A stretch of DNA of 64,000 nucleotides, taken from Pocillopora verrucosa. Lineage: Eukaryota; Cnidaria; Anthozoa; Scleractinia; Pocilloporidae. Of the stretch, positions 12,337 through 23,905 are shown piece by piece. The stretch lies in contig NC_089321.1 of NCBI RefSeq assembly GCF_036669915.1, positions 17,830,098-17,894,097 on the forward strand. The letters run 5' to 3'. The position numbers were made by a program, and so were the translations under genes. Each line of letters opens with the position of its first letter. Position 1 is the first letter of the stretch. The notes under the pieces were generated by a model, which saw only the letters and a program-made list of their open reading frames with translations, did not search any database and had not been told where the DNA came from.

Positions 12337-12458
12337 TGTTGCTAAAGCTAACCTTACTCCAGATGTAAGATTTTATTAGAACAACAGCTTGGCCAGATAG
12401 CCTATGGTTGAATTCAAATTTCGATTTGTCATCCATATATGAATGACTGAAGTGCAAC

Positions 12459-12469
12459 AATAAAATAAA
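12459..12469 (+). terminator. Overlapping poly(A) signals of HINT3
   Basis: Two overlapping AATAAA hexamers lie about 120-130 bp downstream of the HINT3 stop codon, the usual position for cleavage and polyadenylation. Confidence 0.55.
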
Positions 12470-15049
12470 CGGGCTAATTCGCGAGAAATGAAAAAATGTT
12501 CATTTTTTCATTTTTTTGCAAGAGTTTTAAATTGGTGTAGGTAACCGCAAATGCAGTTTGCAAGACGAATGAATTACATGTATGTAAGAATAGTCACTAT
12601 TGTTACTCAACTGCACATCTTGCAGATTTATTTCAAATTTTAAGGAAGATAAGCACCAGCCTTGATTGATCTTTTATCAGACAACCAAGCTGAGCTGATG
12701 AGTCATGTCTTTTGAAGGAATACTTTGTGGGTGAAAAACTTTTTTTTGCATATTTAATCAACACCATTGTAAAATTAGTTAATTCATCATTGGAGAAAAA
12801 GTGGTGTTGGAAGAGAAGTTACATTGTAGAGGAAAAAGAGATCTGGAAAATTGCTCTCCAGAGATAATCAGAAAGGGCTGAAGTTTTACATTTATTTTGG
12901 ATTTTTCTAAAAAGTTTTAAAACCACATTGTGGTGTATATAACAGTCTGTAATTAAACCATGTCCTTCCAGGCTGTTCTATTTTATTGATATCATGCGGC
13001 AGATATTTTTTTTGTTGAACAGTATAATGTCTTTTGTATAACTCATACGAATCTTTACCTCAGCCCTCAGTGTAAACATACATGGCACAATTTATATCCT
13101 TTGAAAAGTGCTGCAGCTGCCCACTTCAAGTTTGGTTTTAATACAAACTATACTTTCTTCTAAAGCTCCTGGTGAGACAAAGGTTACCAACAAAGGACCT
13201 CTTGGCACACACATCTCAAGCTAAGTTTCTCTAAGAGACTCCAAGAATAACAAAGTCTCACTATTTAGCACATCCTCCTGATGTATGGCTTATTGTTTTC
13301 CAGGGCCAAACTAAATTTCAGATTGTCAGTCTTGTTGTAGCAGAGGAGATTTGCATAAGGTTACATTGTTAGCCCCTCAGTTAACCCTGCTAAGCCCTAC
13401 CTGGTTCTCCACTGGGCTTGGGACTGAGCATGGTGGAGTTAGGTGCCGACCCAACTTACTAGATTAGGCCCATCCTTGATTTGGAAAGATACTATAAAAT
13501 GCCCTGTGGGCAAATCATGATTAAGCACCACATCTACTAGGAATGCAGCAATTACGTGGGGAATGTAAGGAAAACACACCGAGGTAGAATACAACTTTGG
13601 CTTTAGACCTCCCCCTGCACCCCCCCCTCAATTTTGTTCAAGGGCCATCAGCAAAGTAGACACACTCACACTTTTCCTGCATAGTTGACGATTTCTTGTT
13701 TTCAGTAAGTGATGAAAAATTTAAGGATGAAATAACGCATGCTTTTTGACGTAAAAAGTTCTGAAATTTTGTAAGGAATCATTTCAATGCTCTCTTTTTT
13801 CATCCCGTCGTCTTGAACGCGTTAAAATCAAGATTTTCAAGGAGTATGCCAGCACCCCTCTCGGGCTCACTCTTCCGCGTTGATCTGTAAGCCCTAATTG
13901 TATACTGCACCTCCACCAATTCTGCTCTTCAAAAATTATTTGTTTCAGTGAAGAAATCGATTCATACACCCACCACTAACACAGACATTAGTGCTCCCTT
14001 TAAACGACGGTGAACTTTAATATTTGACATTTTCGCACACGGTAAGCTTTACGAAACTATGTACTTGCGCCATAAACGTCCTGCGCGAGTTTCCGCGAGT
14101 GCTTACCAGTGGATTGGATTCCAGACTCCTTGCAGTTCGGGAAGAAGTTCAACCAGTTCCAGTCCTCATGATGGTCATCTGTACCCGTGACCTTAGAGAC
14201 AGGCGAAAGACTCTAAAGATCGAGGGAGACACACTTTGCAGAATCCATGCAAATCTTTTAGAAAGGTAATCAGGCTTTGTTTGACGGTTGTGACGAAATT
14301 CGAGAATGCTCTTCGGATTCATACACTGATTTTCGCAGTTATCAGCGCGTCAGATCGAGTGATGTTGACGCCATATACCTCTAACCTCTTGCATGGTGGT
14401 CTGTTTCCTCAGGTTTATACCGATGCACCACCCTTCTGGTCTTCGTCATTCGAGTCCATCCATAGTCTCCTAAGGGCAAATGTTTCCATAAGGACCATAA
14501 GCTTACGTTACGATACTATACAATTTGTTTGTTTCCTCCATGTGGGTTTTTCCGAACCAATTGTCATAACAATTTGCTTACAGCAATTCAACTGTAGCAC
14601 TGATAGGTATATAATGCATGATGAATAAGAGCGATTCCATGGTCTTTCAAAATTATGCAAGCCTAGGGTAACTTTTGCTTCGAATTAATGTCACGGTAGA
14701 GAATAGGTACTTCTGTGTGTGGGGTGGTGGGGGGTAGGGGGTGGCAGTTTACTGACAAGTCAAACTGGAAAGTTTTTAGAAACATTAGATTTTGGATGAA
14801 TTGAAAGTGCACTGGATTGCTATAGAATTTTAAAACTTATAGAAGTTTGGTGTGGGGAACAATATGTGAAACAATAATTTTTAATTAGTATCTTTTGGGA
14901 GTTAAGGGAAGAGTTGAGGTAGTTTGGCACAATGGATGAACCAAGGATGCTTAAATCTGAGATAAGTAATTTGATAATGCTTTTCCCCTTATGGATCATT
15001 AAGTCTTTTGGTCTTGTATCCCTAGGACCACAACTACACAGGAAAGAGA
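12470..15049. other. Intergenic region HINT3-GGACT
   Basis: No exon could be supported. Open frames around 13784-13969 (minus) and 14024-14628 (plus) have no recognisable motif, no partner exons and no conserved composition. A G-rich tract lies at about 14717-14745. Confidence 0.5.
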
Positions 15050-16362
15050 GTGATGACAGAATTGATTAAGGTGTTTGTCTATGGGACCTTGAAAAAGGGA
15101 TTTGCAAATCATTACTTCATGCAGAACAAGAAAAACGGAGTGGCACATTTTATAACTACTGGACATACCAAGGATGCCTTTCCACTTGTAGTAGGGACTG
15201 ATGCATCCATTCCTTTTATGCTTCCAGTAAAAAATCAGGGAAAGGTAAGTTGGAGACATTTAGTATCAATATCAGTCTAGGCTCAATTACCTGACACTAT
15301 TCAGGAATATGAGCCTGCACTCCTCCCCTCAAACCCAGGGGAGGAGCAAAGACCAGACAGGGAGAGTGGCAGAAATCAAGCTTTTATCTGACTATAATAA
15401 AAGTTACTGCAGCACTGTAGAGGGGGGGGACTGAACTTCTCAAAAATTGAAACTAATCACCCTATTTCTGGCTGAAATGGCTTAAGACAATAACTTTGTT
15501 AAAAAGGTGATTGTCCAAACACAAAACACTGTTCATCACTCACAGTGTGTCAGTGGCAATTATCAAAGTGGTTCAAAAAGTATTTGGTAGCTGTTTCACT
15601 CTTTAACCCTTTACACCCTAAGGTCAGTGTGCATATTCTCTATATTGTTCTCAGTACATTTTTTAAGGTGCTGATAAGGAGAATTTGTTTAACAATCAAG
15701 AGCTTCCTTAGTTCATGATCATTTCTTTTATTCTCACAACCTTAATGTGGTGATTCACAGATGATATTGTAAGGAGAAATTAGATGATAGTCACTCCTAG
15801 TGATTAAAGGGTTAAAAGATCCAATATAATAATGTTTTCAGTTTTATTTTTCATTTGATGTACCCAATCCTCTTTTCCAAATGAGGATTTAGAATAGTGG
15901 GTGTTTCCTATACACAGTTTTCATATTTCAGGCTGTAGTGGGCTATGGCAAAATAATAAATACTTCAAGTAAAAGACCTTGTTTCTTTCTAGGGAGTTGG
16001 ATAATCATTTACCTTAATTATTTCTTGACCAAAGATGGTTTGTTTTATCTTTTACAAATCAGCAAGTCCATGGTGAGGTATATGAAGTGGATGAGAATGT
16101 TCTGAGTGAACTGGACGATCTAGAAAATCACCCAACATGGTATAAGCGTTCAAAATGTGACATTATTACAACCCAAGGAGCAACAGGAATTCAAGTAGGA
16201 GATATTGTATCATGCTTTGCCTACTTTTTAACTGACTTCAAAGAGTCATTTTTATCTCAAGATTTTCTTAGTGAATACACCCTGGAGTGTAACCAAGCAT
16301 ACCTTGAATCTGACAAAAGATCCTTGCCCTGTGATGTGATTATCCAGTCCCAAAGAAAATGA
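15050..16362 (+). CDS. GGACT: Gamma-glutamylaminecyclotransferase
   Basis: Enzyme that releases 5-oxoproline from gamma-glutamyl-epsilon-lysine and similar compounds, helping to degrade transglutaminase crosslinks. Two exons, 15050-15244 and 16063-16362, joined in phase 0 at GTAAGT and TCAG to give 164 residues. The N terminus has the substrate-loop motif VFVYGTLKKG. It is followed by PLVV and IPFML, then GEVYEVDENVLSELDDLE, in which the Glu of DDLE (about residue 86) matches the catalytic glutamate of the fold. The length matches the AIG2/GGCT-like family (about 150-190 aa). A second Met follows immediately at 15053. Confidence 0.9.
15603..15815. mobile_element. TTAA-flanked MITE in GGACT intron (piggyBac-like ends)
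   Basis: Begins TTAACCCTTTACACCC and ends GTGATTAAAGGGTTAA. The termini are inverted and flush with TTAA at both sides. Relatives are at 38874-39083, about 32760-32925 and (truncated) about 27289-27480. The shared interior includes GGAGAAATTAGATGATAGTCACTC. TTAA boundaries are typical of piggyBac-type elements. Confidence 0.72.
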
Positions 16363-17431
16363 CCAGGAATTAACTTATCACTGGTTCTGCATTTAATGGC
16401 TCATTTAAAGACTTGCAATTCAAGACTAGTCGAAAGACATGTGTTAGAACAACTCTTCACCAACAGAAAAACATAGTATGTCCTCTCTGCTTGTACAAAT
16501 GATACTGGTCTTCAGATTAAATCTCTGGAAAAGGAACAACTGCCTCACAGTATAGATTTGTCAAGACTAAAGCAAAGTATTGGATGTCAACATTACTTTA
16601 AGAGTAAATTTTATCAAGGCTTCTTTTACAAGGTACAAATACAATACAATTCTCATAAAGAAAATTAATATTTTGAACACACTTTGTGTTACTGAATGTG
16701 CTATACAATCCTATTTCGCTTTATAATAGTTTAAAACTCCTTTTTCATTTATCTAAGTTTTGAAAAGCCACATAACTAACAATATAAATTTTCAAATATC
16801 TATGTCTGATGCCTTGTTGGGAAAATAAAATTGAACACTGTGTTAAATTTCAGATTACTTAATAAAAAATTTAATACAATGATTAGAAACTAGAAACTGG
16901 GTAACAGTCTAGACCCTCAGCTTGCTCTGAAATTACAGAATAATTACTGACAAAATAATCGTTAGTCAGCAACCACATAGTCCATCTTTTTTCAGGATTC
17001 TAAATTAAATGAGAAAAGTCAACTTTTCAGATGTAACCCGAGTTCAACAAGAGTTGTCACTTTTTTGATTACTTGAGACTGACATTAATTTGCAACGGTT
17101 GACTTTCCTCATCACAGTGGGAATTTGGGAAGTACAATTTTCCAGATTGCAATTATATTTTCCATTGAACATAATTTATTTGTACTAAAAACTTCATCTT
17201 TCAAAACAACCTGTTTGCGTCATGTCAAATTATTTAAGTGCAGGTGCATTGAAAATAGCCCTTAAGTTTTGCAATTCAGTTTACACTGAACTGAGGCTAT
17301 AATCAAATGATTGCAAATTGACATGAGTAATCCAATTCTTTACTTATCAATGGAGACATTTTTTGAGAAATAGCAGAATGGGACAAGTGTTTAATCATGA
17401 CAAGAACATTACCAATCTAACAGTGATTCCA
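16363..17431. other. Convergent 3' region GGACT/LRRC45
   Basis: AT-rich, without coding signal. It must contain the 3' UTRs of GGACT (plus) and LRRC45 (minus). A minus-strand AATAAA (TTTATT on plus) at about 17175 could serve LRRC45. Confidence 0.5.
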
Positions 17432-20400
17432 CTAAGATTGGTGAGGAGAGAGTGAAGAATTTTTAGTGCTAGATACATAGCTATATATGGCTTTCTCAAG
17501 AAGTTCAGCTCTCTTCATTTCTTCATCATGAATTTTTTTGATTTCATTTTCTTTGCATCTGAGCTGTTCCTTTAGTAGTTCCAATTCACTGTCCTTTATG
17601 CTTATAGCATCCCTGTGTCTTCTTGTCATTTCAGCTATTCTACTTTCCAAATCAGAAATTTTATCTCGTAGCTCAGACTGAGTTTTCCTTTCTGAGTCAA
17701 GTTCAATTCTTGACCGATTGACCTCATTTCTGTAATCTGCATCTTTCTGTTCCAGTTGTTGCTTCAAAGTTTCCATCTGCCTCCTCAACATTTCACTATC
17801 TCTGTGTGTAGAATTAAGCTGAGACTGCAAATCTGTGATCTGTGTCAACTGTTTTGTGTTTTGGATTTGAAGCTCACTCTGTGATTGCTGGATTTGAGAT
17901 AGATGCTCATCATACTGTCGGGATCTAGTAATTTCATCTTGTTTTAACCTTGTCTTTGTGTTACGGAGTTCTTCATCTGAGGAGATCCTCAACGAGACCA
18001 ACTGAGATTTCAAAGTGCTAACCTCCTCTTCAAATGCAGTTTTCTCTTCCTCCAACTTCATCATCTTTTCTTTTGTGGCTTCACGATATTCCAGAGCTTT
18101 CTGCTGCAAATTGCTTACTTCTTTTTGTAGCCTTCTTTCAGTATTCAGAAGCTCTTCCTGGAATTTTTTATCACTAGCCTTTCCCCTATCAGCAAACTGG
18201 GTTTCCATGGCTTCAATATCTTTCTCTAAAGTACTTATCTTATTCTCATGGCTCTTATTTCTTCTTTCAAGAATGTTGATTGTTTTTTCTAACTCCTGAT
18301 TTTTCTCCAGAACCTCATTCATTTTCTTTCTGTGGAGGAGCTCTGTTGCAGCCTTGCTTTCCTTTTCCTCTTGCAGTTCATCAGTTAATGTCTGAACTGC
18401 AAGCTTCTGTTCAGAGAACATTTTTCTGGACAAAAGTAATTCAGAGTTGGTGGTGGACAATTTTGATGATAGAGAATCAAATGCTGCTTTCCTTTCATCC
18501 AAAGCTGTTCTCAAGTGATCAATCTTGGTTTGCATACTTCTGTTAAGCTGTTCCTGACTGGATCTCTGTTGGTCAATTTCTTCCTTCAAACTCGTCACCT
18601 AACATTAATCAGATGAAATATGGACTTGAATGTAATACATTTCAACCTTTTCTCATCATTCTTGTAGCCAGGAAAATGATGAGAATGAACAACAAGACAT
18701 CCTGTGACACTTTAACAGCTACTTCAGTCATTTTACCCTTTACCATTTTAGTTTGAGCCTGTTTTTGGTAAAACTGCTCACCAAAAAAACTATCAGTCAC
18801 TATCATCCACTCATTCAAACAGCAACAACTATCATCACTTATTATGTTGAATTAGAAGATAGTCAATGATAGTTCGTGTTCAAATGCACATGATAATTGA
18901 AACTATCATCAACTATCATGACCATTTGAATATTTGAACGGGGGCAGCCATGGACAAGCATCCTAACCAGGGGGAATAGACAATACTCCCAGTAACTTCA
19001 TGCTATGGAAACAGGGATAAGCTCAAGCCAGATAGAACAACTTAGACTTTCCCTATCTCTTTATCTAAATAAAGTGCTTGATGATTATACTTACATAAGC
19101 AACAAAAAGAGATGCACCACTAAGGGTAGAATGATATTGAGAATTGTAACAATATCCTGTTTAATAATTAGTTATCAGTTTTATGGCAAAAGAACATACC
19201 TCCTGTCTTTTTTTCTCTTGTGTCATTTCCAATTCTCTTGTTAAAGCCTCAGTCTGGGCCTGATGTTCTTCAAAAGCTACTTGTCTGTCACTGTTCTGTT
19301 GGATAGCAACAGACAAAGCCTGAACAATATCTTGAGGAATGTTGTTCCCTGTGTAGATTTTTAATGAAATCAATCAAGCAAGCTGTCAAAAAATCTTGTT
19401 TAATTTGATAAAAGATTGTAACTTATTTACCATTTTGTGATAAACACTGCATGGAGTAACTTTTCACTGATTTTAGTTTTGCTCTCATGTCTTCATTTTA
19501 TAGCCATACACAACCTTACCTTTCTCCTCACTATCAAGAATTCATGTGTGAAGTTAGGTTCACAATGCAATAACTACACTGAGATTTTGTCCCTAAAATG
19601 TATATTTGGACCTTTAATTAAGGGCTTTTTTTAAAACTATCAAATCTTATAACCACCAGGTCTTGTTCCGACTTCTACTTTTTTTTTTTGCTTTCTTTCT
19701 TTCTTTTTCTTTCTCTTGATGGAAATCCAGAGTTCGTACAAGCATAATCAACTTTCAAGGACAATAATCCCTCCTATCCTATCACAGAATTTCAAATGGG
19801 ACAACAACATAAAATTTCAAGGTCGTAAAAAATGATAATTACTAAGGCACTTTTAGGGAATCCTTCCCATCTGTGATACATGAATGGTACCCCCAACATC
19901 CCCTCAAAAGAGGATAGAAAACCTCACCTGTGAGTTCCAACCCCACAAGCCTTTTGTTAAACTTCAAAGCTTCCAGTAATTCCCTTCCACCAAGGAGGCC
20001 GATATTATTCCAGCGTAAATCTAGACCTCTTAAACATTGGTTACGTTTTAATGCAACAGCGATTTGACTTGCTCCTTCATGGGTAATCTGATTATTCCTC
20101 AAATCGAGAAATAATAACGCTTGATTGTGAGCCAGTCCCTCACAAATAGCTCTCATTCCATTATCCCACAAACCAAGCGAATTCCACTCGATAAGTAGAC
20201 TTCGAACACACTCATTTCTCTTCAGGAACTGACCCAAGATTTCTGCAGCCCCAGCGCGAATGTTATTCCCTTTCAAGTTCAACCGTTTGACGGCTTTATT
20301 GTCTATCAAGCCTCTAAGAATGATTTTGCTTGATTCTTCGCTAAGCAGACAGTCGGAAAAATTTAGTTCTTCAAAGAACAGGTCATCTGTAAGAACGCTA

Positions 20401-20603
20401 ACAAGTGCATTACAATCCTCTGGAGTGAGGTTACAACAGGAAAGATCTAATTTCGTCGCACTCTCAGGCGTTGATCTACTTTCACGAAACTGTTCGCCGT
20501 CTGAATAGCTTCGAATATGATTTAGAACACTTTCTAATGGAAATACATGATGTTCTCGACATATTGTAGAGTAGCGTTTGTGAAACTCTTCCATCTTCTT
20601 CAA
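17432..20603 (-). CDS. LRRC45: Leucine-rich repeat-containing protein 45
   Basis: Centrosome linker and basal-body protein; in vertebrates LRRC45 acts with rootletin and CEP250 in centrosome cohesion and with appendages in ciliogenesis. Exons on the minus strand: 19928-20603, 19200-19348 and 17432-18598, joined in phases 1 and 0. The length is 663 residues from the first ATG or 660 from the second (MEEF, 20594), against about 670 in human. The N terminus MEEFHKRYSTICRE, then RNI-like leucine-rich repeats at about residues 45-225 (LNLKGNNIRAGAAEILGQFL, LDLRNNQITHEGA, LDLRWNNIGLLGGRELLEAL), the linker GNNIPQDIVQAL, and a continuous coiled coil from about 235 to 650. The C-terminal SSLSPHQS recalls the family's short serine/proline tail. 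The second ATG matches the family start better. Confidence 0.93.
18787..18930. repeat. Cluster of ACTATCAT / ATGATAGT motifs in LRRC45 intron
   Basis: At least six copies of ACTATCAT or its complement occur in about 145 bp in both orientations, for example AACTATCATCACTT, GTCAATGATAGTTCG and GAAACTATCATCAACTATCATGACC. The block is foldback-capable and may be a decayed inverted-repeat element. Confidence 0.45.
19680..19722. repeat. Polypyrimidine (T/CTTT)n tract
   Basis: TTTTTTTTTTGCTTTC followed by CTTT repeats in the LRRC45 intron. Simple sequence. Confidence 0.7.
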
Positions 20604-20998
20604 ATATTTTGCCTAGTACTCCAAAAAACAATAAAACAACGCTGCAACAAGTGGTAACTGACTTTAACGGCCACTAGTTGAGTCAAATACGTCAAATATG
20701 GCATTGGAAGTGTCCTCGGGAACACTTGGCGTGCAGAGGCGTGCATAGTAAATAGTCTTTGTTTGTTGTCATGGCAACAACACGAATGTTTACAGAACTT
20801 TTTTAATGGCCACTAGTTTGTTCATTTCCATGGTGTTTTTGTCGATGGGCTGTGACTCATCTAGGCTGTTTAAACTAGCCAAAAGCTCAAATTTCAAGGT
20901 GATTACAGGTAGTTTGTAATTAGAACCATTAGGAAACTAACTAAACTAAGGATAGTCATTCAATAATCAACAAGTGACATTCACCCCAAGAAGTCAGG
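20604..20998. promoter_or_regulatory. Bidirectional promoter region LRRC45 / uncharacterised gene
   Basis: 395 bp separate the divergent start codons. The segment includes GGCCACTAG at two places and no obvious TATA box. The 5' UTRs of both genes lie here. Confidence 0.45.
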
Positions 20999-23408
20999 AT
21001 GCAAAAGAACAGCGGATGTGAAACAGTGCAAGTTAGTTATCGCTCCAAAGTTGAATTCAATGTAACGAAGGCCCTGATCCGTTCTCGAAGCGACTGTTTC
21101 TTGGAGTCAAAGCGAGCGCGTGAACGAATGCTTAAAGAAAAAGAATTTGAAAACCGAACTCCATGGGACATCAAGCCACCGGACTTCACACTTCAAATCT
21201 ACCGTCCAAAGCCTCCCAAACGAAATACAAGAGAATCTATGATACCAGGTTACAACGAAGACGAGTGGAATGAAAGAGCAAAGGAGAGAAACAAACAGCG
21301 GATTGAATTTAAGCCTATTTCTTTACCAAAAATTCTACAGCCCCCAGTATCACACAAGGTGCCTTTCTCCACTCAGTTTCGTATTCCGGACTCTCATGCT
21401 GCCAAAATCAAGTACGTTAGGGAAGGTGTACACAAACGTGATCCTTACGTTACACCGGGACCTCATGCCTTCAGAGGGGATAATTTCAGACCAGTAAGTT
21501 GTTATAGTTAAGTAACCAATTAAATCAAATACACATCTCATTATCTGTTTCATAAAGTATAATTCCTGTTATTGTTATCAATATTATTACAATACTATTG
21601 AATGCTTTAAATCGTTTTGGTTGATTTCTTACATCCGTTCAGATTTTTTGCCCAAGAGCATTTTTTTGTTCATGAACGGTGGTGTATAAAACGCCAAAAT
21701 AACGGCTAATTGCATAATACATAAAAGAGCACCCTAGCGTGAGTTTCACCCACGAAGTCATGATTCAAGACAGGGATAACTTAATGGCAGACTTTTTTTA
21801 TCCTTACCCTCTGAATTCTTGGACAGGGGGGAGGTATCTCTCTCTCAGAACCTTTGATATTAAAAAGTTATTAAGACTAGATCAGCTTGTAGACAAGATG
21901 GCACACTGTGCTAGGACATGAGGCAACTAAGACTTTTGCTATTCACCCCAGATGGGATGCCAGTTTATCATAAGTTTCGTCCCACATTCTATCTGTGTGA
22001 GAGTAAAGAATTTTTCCCAAGAACACAAAAAAAGGGACCTAGTCAGGGCCCAAACCCCCTTAATTCCATCAGGAATCCAGTTCACTGGCTTAACTATCAC
22101 ATTTTCGACAAAGAAAAAATTTCTGCTGAATCTAGGCATATAGTAGGGAGAGAAACTTTTTCAAAAAACGCACATATTTTAAATTTGTGATTTATAGCTG
22201 GAGAATCCAAAAACGTATGGTTTGCCAGAGTTCGAGACTACTTATGATCACGATCCAGGAAATTTGAAGTTCAAGTCCAGAACATTGAATGTCCTGCATG
22301 ACCGTAAGTGTTCTAATGCACCTAAATGTAAATTATTCAAACTACAACTTTAGCAACATTCTCATTCTAAATGTAACATCAGTAATTTAATATTAACAGG
22401 TATTTCAATTGAGTATGATGAACATCATAAGGAAAAGAAAACAAAAATTGTTTGAATTGTTCCATACTTTAGAAAATTTCAACACTTAAATTTATCTGTA
22501 CTACAATTTTCAAATAGATAATTCATGCAAAATTATGATCTTCATCGCTAAATTACAGTCACTGTGTAATAAACATGATCCAGGCAAAAATGAAACACAA
22601 TTACCAACCTATTCTCAATAACCCTTTGGTGATGTTGCTATGATTGCATTATATGATTAATTATCAAATCAATCCCTTTTTTAGCCTATACAGATCAGTT
22701 TATAAATTGTAAGGATGGTTATAGAAAACAGATGATAACTTACAAAGAGGAGGAGTGCGAATGGGATAAGTCACTCATCTTATACAAAGGGGTAAGTGGT
22801 GTAAACTAAGTTGATGGAACACACAATTATTACTCATCTAAGCTATTTAATAATTCAGTGCCTTCTGCCAGGCCAATTACCTAGAGTTCCAACACCTCTC
22901 TTGCCTTCATCTGCACATCATGTTAATTCACTGCAGCAGCACTATTTGCTTTAGTGATTATGAATGAATAAAGAGAGATGGAGAGATAGATAGGAAAGTG
23001 AGATGAAAGAGGCTGGACTGTCATGAAACTGATACAAAAACAAATTTCTCTCATTTGACTGTCTTACTTTTACATTCCACTGTTTGTCTCATTGTGGATT
23101 TTTAATGGCATCAGAGGCATGTACAGAGGCATGTAAAATGCCTATTAGAACATAACACAATTTGCCTTGTCCCTTACTTAACAACACATGCTTGAAACTG
23201 TTCTCTGTTTCTCTTTCACAAAACTTTGCAGCCATACAAAAAGGGTCATTTGCCAGGAAGTGCTCTGATGAGACAGATAGCCAAACAGCTGCCATGGTGT
23301 TCACCCCAAGATAAGATTGAACAATTTTCAAGGCCAGACATTTTTGACAATAAAACAGCTGACTGGTTAGAAGTAACAGCACATAGCAAAGAACTCAACA
23401 GGATCTAA
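20999..23408 (+). CDS. Uncharacterised protein, possibly axoneme-associated
   Basis: Four exons, 20999-21493, 22198-22303, 22685-22791 and 23232-23408, all with canonical GT-AG and matching phases (0, 1, 0), giving 294 residues. No enzymatic domain, signal peptide or membrane segment is visible. The protein is basic and proline-rich, with motifs such as IYRPKPPKR, GLPEFETTYDHDPGNLKF and PYKKGHLPGSALMRQIAKQLPW. Regularly spaced Pro/Tyr/Gly motifs of this sort occur in sperm and axonemal microtubule inner proteins; a SPATA48/SPMIP7-like identity is a guess. The divergent pairing with LRRC45, a centriole gene, is compatible with cilia but is not proof. The gene model itself is strong; the function is unknown. 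Confidence 0.75.
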
Positions 23409-23616
23409 AAATTGTTAAAGAGCATGCAGAAATGTGCAGAGTAAACATGGTTCTAGTGTATGTAAACAATTGTGAATTACACTTCATAGTGACTGGCAAA
23501 ACATGCTACAGCTTGTTGTGCATCACATCATTCAGGATTCTACATCTATACATCATAGTCACATGACTTGAACCTATATCAAAGACTGCAATAAGGGTTC
23601 TTCTACTGTGCAATAG

Positions 23617-23905
23617 TTAACAATTATTCACCAAAGTGGAGCCACGAACTGGTGATCAGGGTAAATATCCACCACTTTCTCCAAAACCATGGTGAATAAT
23701 TGGTTCAGTAAATACCACACAGAAACTGAAAAGAATTAGTTTATTTCAGTCTGTAAATATACAAAAAAATGGTTGGAAATTGAATTATTGACATGCAATT
23801 TTGTCTCCTTGGTTGCTTGGAGGTGAATAGTACTTGCTAATCATTTCTGAACCAGCTAATCATCATGCATGAAAAGCAACATTCACCTGTGAGGTATAAA
23901 CTAAT
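23617..23905. repeat. Dispersed hairpin repeat, copy 2
   Basis: Same order of motifs as 96-400: AACAATTATTCACC, AAATATCCACCACTTTC, GGTGAATAATTGGTTC, TTGGAGGTGAATAG, CACCTGTGAGG. It lies just downstream of the 294-residue gene. Confidence 0.6.

Noticed and set aside
13784-14628. Several overlapping frames on both strands between HINT3 and GGACT
   Set aside because: No shared homology, no matching splice sites and no neighbouring exon in phase.
18015-18546. Plus-strand frames opposite LRRC45
   Set aside because: Shadows of the coiled-coil exon; their composition (Ser/Phe/Leu-rich) follows from the antisense of Glu/Lys codons.
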